Assembly: GCA_008973525.1 (NCBI GenBank)
Contig: WACJ01000403.1
Coordinates: 1,116,001-1,180,000 of the forward strand
Reading direction: 5' to 3'
Length of the DNA: 64,000 bases
DNA from: Stenopsyche tienmushanensis
Taxonomy: Eukaryota > Arthropoda > Insecta > Trichoptera > Stenopsychidae
The position numbers and the translations under genes are program-made. Each line of letters opens with the position of its first letter. Positions within the stretch are counted from its first letter, which is position 1. The notes beneath the pieces were generated by a model. That model had not been told where the DNA came from and ran no database searches. It saw nothing but the letters and a program-made list of their open reading frames with translations. Below, piece after piece: positions 24,621 to 39,600 of this stretch.

Positions 24621-25262
24621 CAAATTTTGTTTGTTCAATTGTTTGCCAGTCTTGTTTTGTGAGAAATATGGACTGATGATTCCACCAGACCAAAATCCTC
24701 TCTCTTTCCAAATCTTTGGTACTGGTGCATCTCGTGTGGATTGGTATCGTCCCAAATCTGACAATTTTGCTTGTTCACACGATCAAAAGAATTTAGCTAA
24801 TAAATCTAAATCTTATGATAAAATTTAATCATAACTCAGCAAATATTAATTCAAGTTATATTTACAATTAAAATCTTTTTAGCTACAAACATGAATCTCA
24901 AATAATGCCTATTTATTATCTTCGATCAATAAATAGCCATTTGATCAGTTATTTATTACCCTCAGGCTATAGACAAACACATAGACTTCCACAAATATTC
25001 ATCACGATTGTGAAATTGAATATTTAAAATCGATTATGAAAATGAAACATGTAATCATGATAGGTTAAGAGAGCAGTAAACATTAAGTGATCGCAGTAAC
25101 AAATTATCGTCATGGGGGAAAATAACAGCGATACTCGACAAATAAGCATATAATTACCGAATTCAAACTATTCCAATGCTACGCTTTCAGAATAAGGCGA
25201 CGTTATGGTGAGCTTCATTTATCATTTTGATTAATTCAATAAATTATCACTCCGCTAAACCA

Positions 25263-25330
25263 ACCTTAACCCAATTAGGCACTGGCCGTACAGGAAACGT
25301 CAAATTGAGTGAGTGTTGCCAGCGAAAAAA
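25263..25330 (-). promoter_or_regulatory. Probable TMX2 untranslated first exon and promoter
   Basis: On the minus strand ATTTGACGTTTCCTG (motif core at 25306-25295) is followed by a donor AAG|GTTGGT with the exon ending at 25265. A matching acceptor TTTCAG|A lies at 24484, 42 nt before the coding start. This is inferred from the motif and splice sites only. Confidence 0.5.
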
Positions 25331-25802
25331 ATATTGCAAATACGAAAGCGCCTAAATTTTAAATAAAATGCGCGTTTTAAATGCACAAAAATATAAACGT
25401 GCTTTATGATATTGAATTATGTTTAAAGAAATATTTTAAATTAAAATAGTACAGTATTTAGCACGATATAAAAATTGAATTAAAATCTTCGCAAAGTTTT
25501 AAATAGAAATCTTTAACATAATGCATGCGTATTATCATTGCAGTTTTATTTTTAAAAATTCAAATTTTATATACTGTTATTTTATCATAATTTGAATGTT
25601 GTATCTGAACACCAACCCTGAAAGATAAACGAAATTGATCCTTGAGGTCTTTTTTTACAGTCACAGATTAATTGGAAGAGTCTCTTTTTTTAATTCTTAT
25701 AGAAAAAGTAAAAGAATGTTTTTATAAAACAAAAGAGGATGACCAAATTAATTTAATTATTTTTTCAAATCAAGAAAATGTAAACAGTATAAAAATATAT
25801 TT

Positions 25803-26170
25803 AAAGAGAATTTCAATAGGGACGCTCGAAGTTTGTTCGGCTATAGCGGCCATATTATTATAATAACGTCTATCAAATTGATTGCGTATTGCTCAATAGT
25901 GTATGGCAAATTATTGTGGAAGGTTATAGCGTTGAGCAATGTGTGCAAATTATCAAATTTCATTTATTATGTCGACAACAGGATGGTGTTATGTGCCACA
26001 CAGCGCCTTGCCACGATAAATATTGAGCACGAGCCATTATAAACTTCTTAGTTATACATACTTAATGCCATAAAATATTCTTTCAAATAAAAAAATTATT
26101 AAGCGAATATCTTCCACATAACTTGTTTTATTTACGTTTAAAAATTGAGCGTCTTTATTGAAAGGCCCTA
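25803..26170. mobile_element. Internally deleted Tc1/mariner-type MITE
   Basis: The left part (TTTCAATAGGGACGCTCGAA, then a GTTATAGCG-containing stretch) matches the right end of the 16280-17160 element in reverse orientation. The right end AAAAATTGAGCGTCTTTATTG plus AAAGGCCCTA matches its left end. The middle, including the transposase, is gone. Confidence 0.75.
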
Positions 26171-26419
26171 TATTATAACATAGATCAAGAGTCTTTCCAA
26201 ATAATTTCCACTGATTTCTATTCTGAGTGATTTAATCCATTTGCTTTAGTAAATATGTATATTTTAAAATTAAAAAAAAATAAAAATAAGAGTGGTTTTC
26301 TATTAAAACTATATTGGAGGATTAAACAAAACATATATTAAAATAATATAAAACCGGATATTAAATACAGACAAAGACTTTCAATCTAATATATGAAACC
26401 CTTCCTATGAATGGATATT

Positions 26420-26640
26420 GAAGAGGCCCATAGTTCTGTAGTGGACTGTCAGTGGCTGCACTATGATGATATGAAAATTAATCTCTGTTTGTTCGTATAT
26501 AATACGCTGCCATACTGTTCATCAGATTTCAATAAAACTTTGTCAATTTATTATTTATACTTGTGGAAATAACATAGGCATAGTAAAAATATTTTTTGTG
26601 TACGCAGTTTGTTACTGGTAATAAATAAAACTCAAATATT
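26420..26640 (+). mobile_element. Helitron 5'-end fragment
   Basis: The run CTCTGTTTGTTCGTATATAATACGCTGCCATACTG and the following CAATAAAACTTTGTC plus AACATAGGCATAGT match the start region of the short Helitron at 33766. No 3' end was found nearby. Confidence 0.6.
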
Positions 26641-27997
26641 TCATATACCTACATATATTTATATTTGCACCATTTTTAAAACATACAAGAATAACAATCA
26701 CAAATATATATTTATATATTCATAGACGAATAACAAACTTTTCTTGTTTTAAAATAAATTCGTAGAAGAATAGAGAAAATATGTTTGTATGTATATGTAT
26801 TTACTTATTTAGCAATCTCGCTAAATTTCATATGATCAATCTACAGCAAATTTCCAATATTGAAAAGCACATTTACCTAATATTTTAACGCATCTTGTTG
26901 TTGTAAATTCATAAAATTATTTTTCGCATGAGTGTAATTTTGAATTGTTAAATAATATGATTCCAAGCAAAGTTGATATTAAATTTGGATTTATATAAAC
27001 ATTTATATTTGTATGCTATAGTTGTAATGATAATTACGCAATAAATAATTTTCTATTATTTAAACCAACGCTGATTGCACAATAATGTAATGTAGGCTAT
27101 TTAAAAAGATGCATATAGATTTATTTTGATTTTAATAGATACTTTTATTTGATTAACACGGCAAAGCTTTGATAAATATGAAATATTGAATACGTTGATT
27201 ATTTGTAAGTTATTTGTTTCAAACCAGCGTTGGTCAGCCATTTGAAAAATGTTAATATTCTATTAAACTTATTACATATTCCACTTCTAAATATTGCTAC
27301 ATGCATTATTCAGATCCCATTTCCAGCATTTGAAGGATGTGATTGTTATATTTTCAAGTGTTTAAGTACAATTCTTGAATGCTTATGATAATTAAGTCTA
27401 AAATCTATTTTTTTAAATCAGTATAACATCATATATTTAAATATCAAGCCTTTTTAATACAACAGCTATTAACGTCATATTGACGATGATCCTTTATTTT
27501 ATCGTGAACATATTTTAGGAATAAACGTCTATAAATAATACGTTACTTATGATAAATTGTATTATTTCCTATGTTTAAAAGTTATATTATGGCATCGCGA
27601 GTGAAATAAATATCAGTTTCTAACGGATAAATTGGATCGTGGATTATTTCAAATTAAGCAGTCGTTAATCTATGATATTTAATTCAAGCATTTGATATGC
27701 TACGCTATACAGCCGCACTTTATTAAAATGTTTAAATGTGCTTAATAACATTCCATAGAACTGTATTTAGATACCATTTATTTTAAACGCGAAGCGAAAT
27801 ATCCTCCGACGCTCATAAACTCATCAAAGAATACTGCGTATCTTATGTATTAGATTGATAACTGATCTTTTTCCATACAATATTAATAATACAGCACAAC
27901 GTAAATTTATTTACATAGAGAAGATATCAATAAATTCTTATCTTAAACCCATTATTGATTTGTTCAGCAATTCTTCAATTTATAAATATACATGTAT

Positions 27998-28020
27998 AAT
28001 ATATATATATATATATATAT
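27998..28020. repeat. (TA)n microsatellite
   Basis: About 11 uninterrupted TA units. Confidence 0.9.
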
Positions 28021-29021
28021 GCGTAAGTTACATCACATTTTGAAAATGTTAATGAATGAATAAATATTATATTTTACGACTAATCCTTGTTTAATTTTGG
28101 TCATTCAAAAGTACTCGTTTATCCTAGATATATGAATAATTTACAAGAATTCTGTTAAATGTGTTCTCAATAAATGTATTTGAAGTACATAAATATTATT
28201 TTATAGTGTTATAGTGCATGATTATTGTTTCATTATTTAAATAAATGTATCCCCCATTAAAAAAAATTACAATGTCTGTATAAATACAATGATTTTGGAC
28301 CGTTAAAAATGAATTATATATCAATTATAATGCAACGATTCTATAGTTATATATTCATTTAAAAAAATCCTCAATTTACAGCAACAAATATTTAATATAT
28401 TCAATACAATATATAGAAATCTTGGACGTTTATAATTACATTGCGTGACAATAAAAATTCAGCTTATAGTTGTACACGATTTTAAAATTTTAATCAAATC
28501 TATGACAATATGGATATTCCGGAACAAATTCAGCCTTCGCAGCCATTCGATGACCTTTAAAAAGTTTGCCAATTACACCATGATATGATTGATTTACGCT
28601 AAAATCTTGTATAGTGTTCATATAGATTTGAATATATATTGATGCTTAGATATTCAAGGTGATGAAAATAAATCTACGTCTAACTTACAGTTAAATAAGT
28701 GAGTTTAACGCTTTAAATTGTAGGAAAATTGGTTCTTTGTATCTTTGCAAATCGCTTGATATTGTCAACGTCGATTATTATAGTTGATCAAAATATTATA
28801 TATTGTCATGATTCAAATGAAAATATTACTACGTATAATATTGTCATAAAATATCAATATTTTTATAGTCATAATTATTGTTCCTTCGAAAGAATTCGTC
28901 GATATGCAGCGACGTACGCTCTAATATTTCCAAAAAGGGATTGAACATTTATATTGTGAATCAAACAATCGATATTTAAAATATTACATTCGATATCATT
29001 AAAATTTCTGTTCGATTATTG

Positions 29022-29090
29022 AAAAAAGTTCCACGTCGGCTATTACAGGGCAATGTTTAAAATAAATGCAATAGCCGACGGAACTTTTAT
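29022..29090. repeat. Stem-loop in intergenic DNA
   Basis: The left arm AAAAGTTCCACGTCGGCTATT and the right arm AATAGCCGACGGAACTTTT are reverse complements, with one 2-nt bulge and a loop of about 25 nt. The arms are markedly G/C-richer than the flanks. It could be a small foldback element or an RNA hairpin; no second copy was seen. Confidence 0.65.
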
Positions 29091-30614
29091 CACGTTGAAA
29101 TCAGTAACATACCTCAATTCTTTTACATTTCATACAATATCTTTAACATTTGGGTATAATACAAATATAAAATTATTTATGTGGTTTATAAAAAATACTT
29201 TAGTTGTTGTAGAGGCCAATAAAAATGTTATATATTTCCTATACAAATTAGGGCAATGTTATAATTTGCAAGAAAATATTACATTTCTGCATAAATACAA
29301 TTGTAATCCAATCAAATTATTAAATCTAAATTAATAGCTAATGGTAAAATTATTATCATATTCAATTTTCACATCCGGGAAGATCAAAACTTTGTATAAT
29401 CGATACAATACATTTAATAAAATGTTTTACTAAAAAGCAAAAAGTAATATATTAAATACTAAGCAAAATATCACAAAATTTTATATATTTCTTATTGATT
29501 CCAATTATCACTATACTGGTTAAATATTAATTTCATTTTAAATTTATAAGTCAAAATTTTAAGCCGTTAACGACAAAATTAAAAATGGGGTCACTCTACA
29601 TAAACTGTATTTAATACGTCATAAATAGATTTAACTACAGTATATTTCATAAATTAAAATAAAAATATTTTGGTCAATTTGCGGGGGGTCAATCGTACGT
29701 TTACCATCGTAGACCGTTTGTTGAACGGATCTAACAAACGCTTACAAAAATACATTAATTTTTTTAAAGAAACCCGAATTATAGACAATAATTTGAAACA
29801 TTGAATCAAAATCATCATATTGTAAATAAATCAAAATAGGATCCACAATTTCCATGAAAATGGTTACACGTTACATAGTATATATATATAATATATTTAT
29901 AAAAATACATATATTAAGCCATATTGATAGACTCTCAATATTCTCTGTTCTCGTATGATTCACAACGTGTATTCCTTTTTATTACATTTGGAATTTTTCA
30001 CCCAATGTATTGATCGCTTTCAAGCAGAATTAGTCAACGGAATCATCAAAATTTGCACGTTGGATTAATCTCGCACAATTCATCGTGCACAATTTAAAAT
30101 CGAATAAAATATTACAGTGCGGTAAATGACAAACAATATATCAACGAGGGCAATTACCGTTGATATATCGATCGTCTATACTTTGCATACAGAAATACCC
30201 TGTTAAAGAGTGCCCTATTACAATATTGATCCTCTATTAAGCTCACGATAAGACATTTTATCATTCAAAACCATGTGAAATATTTTATTTCATGCCGATA
30301 TATCCAAGTGAATAATTCTAGGCATTGACGACGCATTATAATCCCGCTCTTTCGGCTATTTAACGGGGTATTACTGTATTCATATCATCGATTTGGCATA
30401 TTTTAAACTGTTACAAATCTATTTAAATTAATTAGATTGAATGAAAACATCATTTTTGTATATTATAAACATCGGTTACATAAATGTATTAAAAACAACG
30501 AAGCAATAGCATCATCAATACTCTTTTTAATCATTCAATGCAACATTATTTTTAAACTGGGTACGACTTTCTTATTGTAGAGTCTTAATAAATCAATATG
30601 GCTGGCGGTTTTGG

Positions 30615-33600
30615 CTATTCATCTTCTTCGTTTTGATAGCTCACATACCGCACGGAAGACTTATCGCCGACAATCAGTGACTGAATCAAAAAAGATTTAA
30701 TTTTAATATGAATTCATGTCGTTATAATGCAGAAAAATGAATTTAATCTCACCTTCTTTTCTTCTTTAGTTGGCGGTGCTCGCAGGAAACAAAGTAGGGG
30801 AGCATACAAGAAATTAAGGATTGCTATTCCGAACAACATCCATTCAAATCCAATAGTATTAACAAGTGTCCCCGACATTGCCGGACCTATATATCATCAA
30901 AATTGAGATTACATAACAACGGCAAATATTCTCACATTGAAATTGCGTGACTTTCATACAAACCTATTGCAAATCCTAAACAGAATGCTATATCTCCGAT
31001 TGCATAAACTGATCCATAAACAGCACTGTGTCTAATATCCACTAAATATCCGAGCTCCGGCATCATTGAAGAATCAACCATGCCAATAGCAAAGCCAAGT
31101 CCAGCATTTGGAACGATCAAATGATTTATGTTCGTAGCCATCGGTATCTGAATGAAGAAATAATTGTAAATATTTTCATCGTATGCTATTTAAATACACT
31201 TGAATAATTAATATGAATACTTACACATATCAAGCATACTCCTATTATTACCAAACCCAAGCAAGCTGCTAACCAACGACCCATTCTATGTCCGAGCGGT
31301 CCGAAAAGATTTGTTCCTGAAATTTACAAGATTGGTTATATATTTTATTCAGCATTGTATATTTGTATTATTTATTACAAAATACCTATAAGATAGCTAA
31401 TGCTAGCGGGTAAAAATGTGACTCCTTGTTTCCATCGTCCGGCTCCCATTGTATCCATCATCCAAATTGGCAACGACGGTTCCAACATAGCAATTCCCAT
31501 ATTTGCAAAAGTGATTGCTCCTGTTAATTAAATATTATTTATAAAACAATAAAAATTATAGTATTACATATTGTTTAATTTGAATTTACCGGCAGCTATG
31601 ATGATGTAAGGATCCATAACTAAGGCTTTCAATGATGGGGGGTCACTTTCTTGGCGTACAACCGTCGGCTGCAACATGAGTAGCTGTAGAACTGAAATTA
31701 GAATGAATTTTAGTCTTGTTTAATGTTGCATTATTTATTTAAAAACGCTTATTGATAGTCAACTCACGTCCATCTCCGAGGGCAAGAGCTGATAGAATCA
31801 AAAATGGAGCAGATTTACCGACAAACTCATACATTACTCCACCGAATGGAGGTCCAATAAGTACACCGAGGGCCAATCCACCCAATGCTATACCCATTGC
31901 ATTTCCACGCTCCTGCAATAAAAATATTTTTTAAGAATATGTATATTTTTATTTAGTAAAAAATAGATTATTTATTCGCATCAATTATATTTGTGCTGTA
32001 AAAAATATACTTATGCTAACTGTTTTGAGTGGTATGAAATTTTAATTTATTTAATGTAATCTGTGAGCATTTAATAAAATTATTAATTTTAAATTGAATT
32101 TATGGCCGAAAAAATCGCTTTTATGGTTTGAATGCATGTGATTATTTATTTTAAAGCGGACGAGTGAAATAATTTCCGGCCGGCAATACTCTTTCAGTCG
32201 TAAAAAATCAATAAGGGAAATTCTTTGGTCTCATAGTAGCTAAATAGCCGGCTCGATTATAGCTTCCCTGGGGAGCCATACTCCGTTGATGGAGGAAAAG
32301 TCGCTTAATTACCTTATCGTCGGGGTATCGTTCGGCGAGCATTCCCATTCCTGACACCGATGAACACGACGATCCTATTCCTTGAAGTGCTCTAGCCATA
32401 AAAAGCACACCATAAGACCTCCCGAATGCGAATACTGTAAAAATTAAGTTCCTCGTCTATAATTGGCAATATCCGAATTTATTCTGCACTATAATGCCGC
32501 TGTAAAAACTTACTAAGAGTGGACAAGAACATGATGATGAAGCCGGTAAACATCGGGACGCTGTATCCAATTCTGAAATAAATTATTATTTAAAATCTGG
32601 ATGCGAATTTGAATGATTGAATACTGTAAATATTACTCACTTGTGTGTCAAAGGACCGACTATGGGATTGGCTAAAAGTTGAACGAAAGCCTTTGAGGCA
32701 AACATCATCCCAACTTCTACTGTCTCTTCCACTAGCTCTTTGTGTCTCATCTGTTCCAGTGCTGTCAAATTTACTATAATAACCCAAATAAATTTATTTT
32801 TAACAGATATTCTACAAATTATAAATTTTCTGATGCAAACAATAAAAAGCTTACCTCCAGTGTCGTTAGATATTTGCGTTACGACTGTAGTATTTGCGGA
32901 TCCAGGGCATATGCAGGGTGGTGCTTTTGTTGGAGGAGGTTGTTCTGGTCCTACAGGACCACTAAGAGGAGCGTCCGGATGTCGGATGTCGTATAGGAAT
33001 TCGGGAATGATGGGGACTGAAATATTCATACAAAATATATTAATCAATTGAACAGATCACAGAAAATTCTGCAAAACGCCCTAAAAGAGGTTGGAGTGGC
33101 CTCAAAGTTTGTGTACCCAACCGGTCCGCTTTTCGGACCGCTTGCGATCAGGCCATAAACGAACATGTCTATAGAACGATTACGAACTCTCATTATAAAA
33201 CGAAATTGTCCGAAGAAGACTAATCGGGTGGGTTATTTAAATTTTATAATCGTCTATATTTTATTCGGCCCAATGAGAGAGGGGAATTAGACAACTTAGT
33301 ATATATTAAAAAAACGGAAAGAGTCAATCAGTATCGGTTCATCTAAAGTAGATAAAGATAAAGTTATAGGATTGAGTAAAATAAAAACCATGTGCAACTC
33401 TCGACCGAGTCGGTATTCTACGTTTTGTGTCCCAAGCCCAGTTGCGCCCGTGGCATGCGTCTGCTTTGCCACGCCCTTTTTACGGCCCTGTCAATTGCAC
33501 ATCTACCAGCCTTTAATTTATAATAGTAATGCAAATAAAAATAATTAAAAACAATCATATTATACATAGTACCATATGAAGATTCGGAATTTCATTTAGT

Positions 33601-36600
33601 CAAAGATTAACAGTTATTGAGATTGTTTTTGTGCAATATTTTACAAGTTAGACTATTCGAAATGGAGGACAAATACAGGCATGATACATTGTTCTTTCTT
33701 AAAACCAAAAGAAACCATTACAGTTGAATCGTATTGTCATGAAATCGAAAAAATGCATCAGAAATCTGATATATAAAAATGAACTGGGTTTTGTTCGTTC
33801 GAAATGCGCTGCCATACCGTTTATCAGATTACGATAAAACTTCATTAACTTATTGCTAAGGATTCCGCGAGTAACATAGGCATAGTCTAATATATTAATT
33901 TAAAAAATCAATGTTTGTCCGTATTTAATGCGCTGCCATACCTTTCGTTCGATTGCAATAAAACTTTGCCAACTTATTGTTTGCCCTCTCTCAAAATATA
34001 TAGATATAGTAAAATTAACTTACAGTAGATCTTATATATAAAAAACTCTAAAAAGATAACTCTTTCAAATTTCAAATCATATTTTTGGAATTATTACTTC
34101 TGTAGCAGCAAAGCGCTGGATATCAGCTAGTTAAAGATAAAAATACTTTTCCAAGGAAATTCTCAGTCGCTCTCTTAAATCTCTTTTCAATAGACGTTTA
34201 CCTTTTTTCCACTTTAGTATTTATCAAGGAATAAAAAGTTCCGATATCAGGACAAAGCAATTCAAGGATTAAAAGAATTTATTGATTCAAAAGATGTTAA
34301 CTTTAACGCAAATGGAATAAACAATTAAGATTATACTTAATTGTAAGGTAATGGATATCATTTTTATTGAATGAATTATGTTTTGTAAAAGTTATGACCT
34401 TTTAATCCGAACGTTCATGTGATACACCGTAATAGATGTTTAAGTTTTGCGTTGTAACGTCGGATTTCTTTACAAAAAATTAGGATGAAAAAGAATTATG
34501 ATGTGTATAATTTATTTCTACAAATTCTATTTATTATTATTTAATACTAGCTGGTACCCGGCGCGTTGCTGCCACAGAAGAAATAGTTCTAAAAATACCA
34601 TTTGAAATTTGAAAGAGTTATCTTGTTTAATTAGCAATGATATAAATAATGATATTTTTTCCGACAATTAATACATTTATTGATATTGAATGATATATAA
34701 AGAAAAAAATATTAAAAGCATACATTTTGCTTACTTAATTGTTCTGCTAAGTGCTTTAGGGTAGAGAATAGTTTTGGCTTTTCCGTCTTTAACAAATACA
34801 AATAAATTTCTCGGCTGTCCAACGTGGATTTTCTAGATTCTTCCACACACTTGAAGTGCCTTGTTGATGGTCATTGAGAATGCAAGTCCAACGGGGAGCT
34901 GCAGTCGTCTCTTATCAAATTGCACGTCGGTGGGAATGAGCACATCTTCTCCTTTCGACTTTCCATTAAGAATATATAGTTGTTTCGATGATATTCGGCA
35001 TCAATTTCTTCATAGTGAGTCTTGTTCCAATTTGTAAGGTGGCACATTAGGAAGATCTGACGAATTTAAAAACTCGATTGGATAGTTAGTAACTTGGTCT
35101 GCATTCATGGCGCTATCAATCGATTTGTAGGTAACAGAATCATTTGCAATTTGTTATTGTATTGTGTGGTTGATTGTATTGACGTCGGTGTTTTCTGCTG
35201 CCAAAATAGCATGTTCGCAAAGCCAATAATGATTTTTATAACTACTAAAAATCTGCGGAAAAACTTTCTGAATGAGTAAATCGATGGATGGCACAACAAC
35301 GCAAAAGTTCGATGGAAATGAAATAAACTTGGTAGCATCAACATGCACTTTTCCTTCACCAATGTTCAATAGTCGTTTTAAAAATGTGGCTGCCGACGCA
35401 TCACGCTACAAATGTACGCGCATATTTGTCTTTAATGTCAGTTTTCGCACGTCTCTCCAAAGATGCGATGCTTTGAGGCAAGAATCAGCTGGTGTCGATG
35501 AAAGCATCACTGGAAGAGGTTGTCGAAAGTCGCCACATAATAAAATTAGAGCGCCACCAAACGGTTTTGCATTTGATCGTAAGTCTTTAAGAGTTCGATC
35601 AAGCATTGCATTCGTCCCAGATAATCCCCTTGCAAATTTTCAAAACTTTAGCTATGTCAGAAACTTTAGGAATGTTACATGTCAGAGCTTCCAATAAATG
35701 CATATCTAATGGCAATTTGAATGCCGAATGCGCTGTTCGTCCACCATCTAATAATGTTGCCGCAATACCTAATGAAGCAAGAGCTAAAGCAATTCTATTT
35801 TGAGATCGAATGTGAGCCAATAGTAAAGTGATGAGATACGTTTTTCCAGTACCACCAGGCGCATCAAGGAAGAACAGATCATTTGTAATTGTATCGTAGG
35901 TCAATTTTTGTTCCGCAAGCAAAAGTTGTTCGTTTGCTTCGACAAATGCATCCAAATCATTAGCATTGTACTGCTGTTCAAGTGCAGAACGTATTCTTGT
36001 TGAATGAATTCTTTGATGTTGATGGTTAAGCAAATGTCTTCGATTTCGATCAGAGCTTGATTGAAAATATTGTCCGAAAACTCAATTGAATTGTCATTGC
36101 TAACGGTGTGTAAAATGTCTTCGCTCAAATCCTCTCTGAATTTTTACCACAAATCTTTCGGGTTGGGTCACGGACATGTGGTTAAAATGATGGCGAGTAA
36201 TGTTCTAATTTCCGTTCGACCTTTCTCAATGAAGTATGACATTTGACATTAACCAAAAGCATTCTTAAATAGTAACACTCGGCTTTATTTGGATGTAATG
36301 TGTAAATACGGCCCAATGCATCAGATGAATACAGATTTCGATAGCCTTCATCACGCATCCCTTGCTTACGTCGTTGAAAATTCTCGGATGTAGTATTTCA
36401 TGTATAATAGTTAGGAACTTGTGCGTACCATAATGTCTCTGCAAATACATCTTCTTCACACAGCGCAAGTCTTGGTTCAGCAGCAACATTTCTTGCAGTG
36501 TCTGCCTTTGTCCATTTTCGAGATGAACACTGAGATGAACAACATTCGGATTGCTTCTGTGAATTAGGAAGCTCAAAATAGGCCAAAGAGCCTCGTCACT

Positions 36601-39600
36601 GCTGATATATCTACCTGTTTGAAATTGAGTTTGAACTCGATCGTTGCGCGCATCAAGTCTTTCAATACTGACTACTGCCATATCACTGCCTATTTGCATG
36701 TACAATTTCTAAGACAATATCCGACGTTGGTATGAGCTTTGAATGTTTTCGATGAAAAAGAAGATCCATATATTGTTGATTTCAACGTCAACATATTGTT
36801 ATTAAATAAAATAATTATTCATTTGTTTCTTGTTTTTATTTTTTAAATTAAATTTAAATTCAAATCTGGTTAGGTTAGGTTTGTTTGTTTTCATTGTGTC
36901 GAAATGAAGGCGTTTTCAATTTACCAATAAATTTGTCCCCCGTTAACAGGATTTAACCTTTATCCATTTTACACTGGGATGCAAACTGTAATCGTAATGA
37001 ATATCATATTGAAATGCAGCAATATTCAAATGAACATGTACTTTCGATTCTCGTTGCACGTTGGTCGTCTGATTTTGATCGGATAACACTCAAACGTATT
37101 TTTTCGATTGTTACGTACGTGAATAAGCGATGAATGAAATGAAGCATTTTAAAAGTGCTTGCGATAAATAATTTGGATATAATTGACTCACGCCGATGGA
37201 TAACCTGCAAATGACATTGACGTTTGACGTATGTGTTGTATGTGACGACGACACGACGCCTCCTACTGCAACTTGTAGGTACTATATACCTATAGCCTTA
37301 GCAACGCATAATCTCAAACACGTCAGAATCAACAACTTTCACACATTAAGTTTTGAATTAAAAATCTACTGTAAGTTAATTGTACTATGCCTATGTCACC
37401 CCCTGATCCCTTGGTATAAGCGTGTACAATCAATTCAAAATATTATCCACTGCATCCAATTTGTAAATCCAACTCAACATGCACTTGATATTGTTTGGAA
37501 TTTAATTAATCATGGCGCAAATTTTGCGCCCATGTTAATTTTTCGATTACCACATGTCTGAAAAAATGTGAATAGAACTAAAACATAACTATATATCTGC
37601 ACTATCAAGTTGGAACTGTTTAGTTGTTCTGTCAGCTGATAAATATAGGGGTTTTCAATAAGAACGCTCAATTTTTAAATGTAAATATAACAAGTTTTAT
37701 GTAAGATATATATTTAATTATTATTTTATTTAAAAGAATATTTTATGGCAATAAATATAAAATATAATATTATTCAAATATTTGCAACGTTTTTGCATGG
37801 TGACATGTTTTCTGGAGGTCTAATTTTCAATAACATCGGCGCATAAATTTGGCTGAATTTGCCTAATGAATGACATCAATTATTTGCGATTTATATGCAT
37901 AGATCTGTGATTTAATAATGCCCCACAAAAATAATCCTAAAGGCGTTAAATCGCACGATTAAAGTTGAAATTTGATTGAAAGCACGTTCTCACGAATCAA
38001 GTTTAATTGATCGAGTATAGTTGTCCAGTCAATGGTTCCAAATACAATCACGTTTATGTATAAGTTCTAAGACTTTTAGCAACGCTCTTTCAGATCGCTT
38101 GAATCTCATTTTTTAACCGAAAGCACTACTCAAAAATCTTAAATCAAAATATGATTTTTCGCACCTTTTTTTGTTCTTTTGGTGTACTCACATTAAATTG
38201 CTTCATTGGAAGGATTTCCATACGTTCACAAGTTTCCTCTAAAATATCTCTCCATTTGCTCAAAGGGGTAGCTGCAAATGACAAGCTTTGAGTAGGGTAA
38301 TATCGAGTCAACGAAGCGAAAACGCACATACGCCATACTTATGTAGGCACATAACTATGATTTTATGTAGGGATTCTCAAAATGATGAACGCTTTTTATA
38401 TTTGTGGCAAATCATGTATTTTCATTGTTGTTCGATGATAGTCATTTTATTATACTTTGTACTAGTTTCGACCTTAAAAACACATCGTCATATTTCATAA
38501 AGGCTACTCATTGAAAGGTTAACGCAGGTCAACCTTTTGAGAGGAACGTCAGTTACGAGTAATTAGGCAGCTAGCTGTCGGGAGTAATTAAATTGGTCGC
38601 CCATGGGGCACTTTGATTCCATCAACACTCTCTTCGTTTCAGCTGAAATTTTTATGAAAGCATATTTCAATCGAAGATGTAAAACTAATGGACGCGACGA
38701 GGGAAAAAAATTAAATGAAAGGGCTGGTGCATAAAGTTTGCGTTGAGCTGATGCTGTAATTAATTGAGAAGTAGGCCTTCCAGTGTGGTAACCTTTTTAA
38801 TCTCTTCCATTATCCCATTAGTTCATTTCAGTGATCTGTGAATAATTCATATGAATATAATGCTCTCTCTCGTCTACAATATGTGGTAAAATAAAAGGGC
38901 AAACAAACGGAGTAGAATAATCATCTTCCAACATCATGTAGATTATAATATTATTTTTGCCCTTTTTTCATTTTCATTTTTAATTAAGGACATATTAATT
39001 AAACTTGTTTGGAATGTAATATATTCTATCTATAACCCATTTATTTTTGGCTCACCATGTCGCGAATGAGAATATTAACACATCTTTTGCGGAGAACTTA
39101 GATCTCAGTTCTCGACGCATCTCTTCACAATCGCTAACTGATAACTATGATTATGAATTCATATAACATTTTTGATATATAAATACTATGTTTATTCATC
39201 AAGACGGCAGATATTGAGCATTAGAAGACACATTTGATATATTTGGAAGATCACAATCGTTTACGGTTCATCATCAACATCAATGCAAAGGCAAACAAAT
39301 GTTCCTCTTGACTATTAAAGCATGAGAGAAATTAGCTAGATTTTGTTTGGCTTAAAACTAAAAAAAAACTAGCTAAAATAGTAGCAAAAATAAGGAAGAT
39401 AGATAAATATATAGTTTGTATGAGTGGAAGGAAGACTAGATTCAATCGCGACCTCATTTAGTGTAAGCCATCTATGTAAGTTAGCCTGAGGGAGCTTCCA
39501 TGATCGTACAGATCATAAAAAATGCCGCAAAAACCCCTAAAAGAGGACGGAGTGCCTACAAGATCTGTATGTCCAATCGGTCCGCTTTTCGGATCGCTGA

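Larger units (their letters stand above)
26641..30500. other. Long AT-rich intergenic stretch downstream of Vmat
   Basis: There is no supported gene. It holds a (TA)n run at about 27998-28020 and a strong stem-loop at 29022-29090. Small reading frames (such as 28729-28944 and 29053-29334) are A/T-driven and lack recognisable motifs. Confidence 0.5.

Noticed and set aside
37196..37561. 121-codon frame near a TTGACGTTTGACGT sequence
   Set aside because: No protein similarity and no exon structure; probably incidental.
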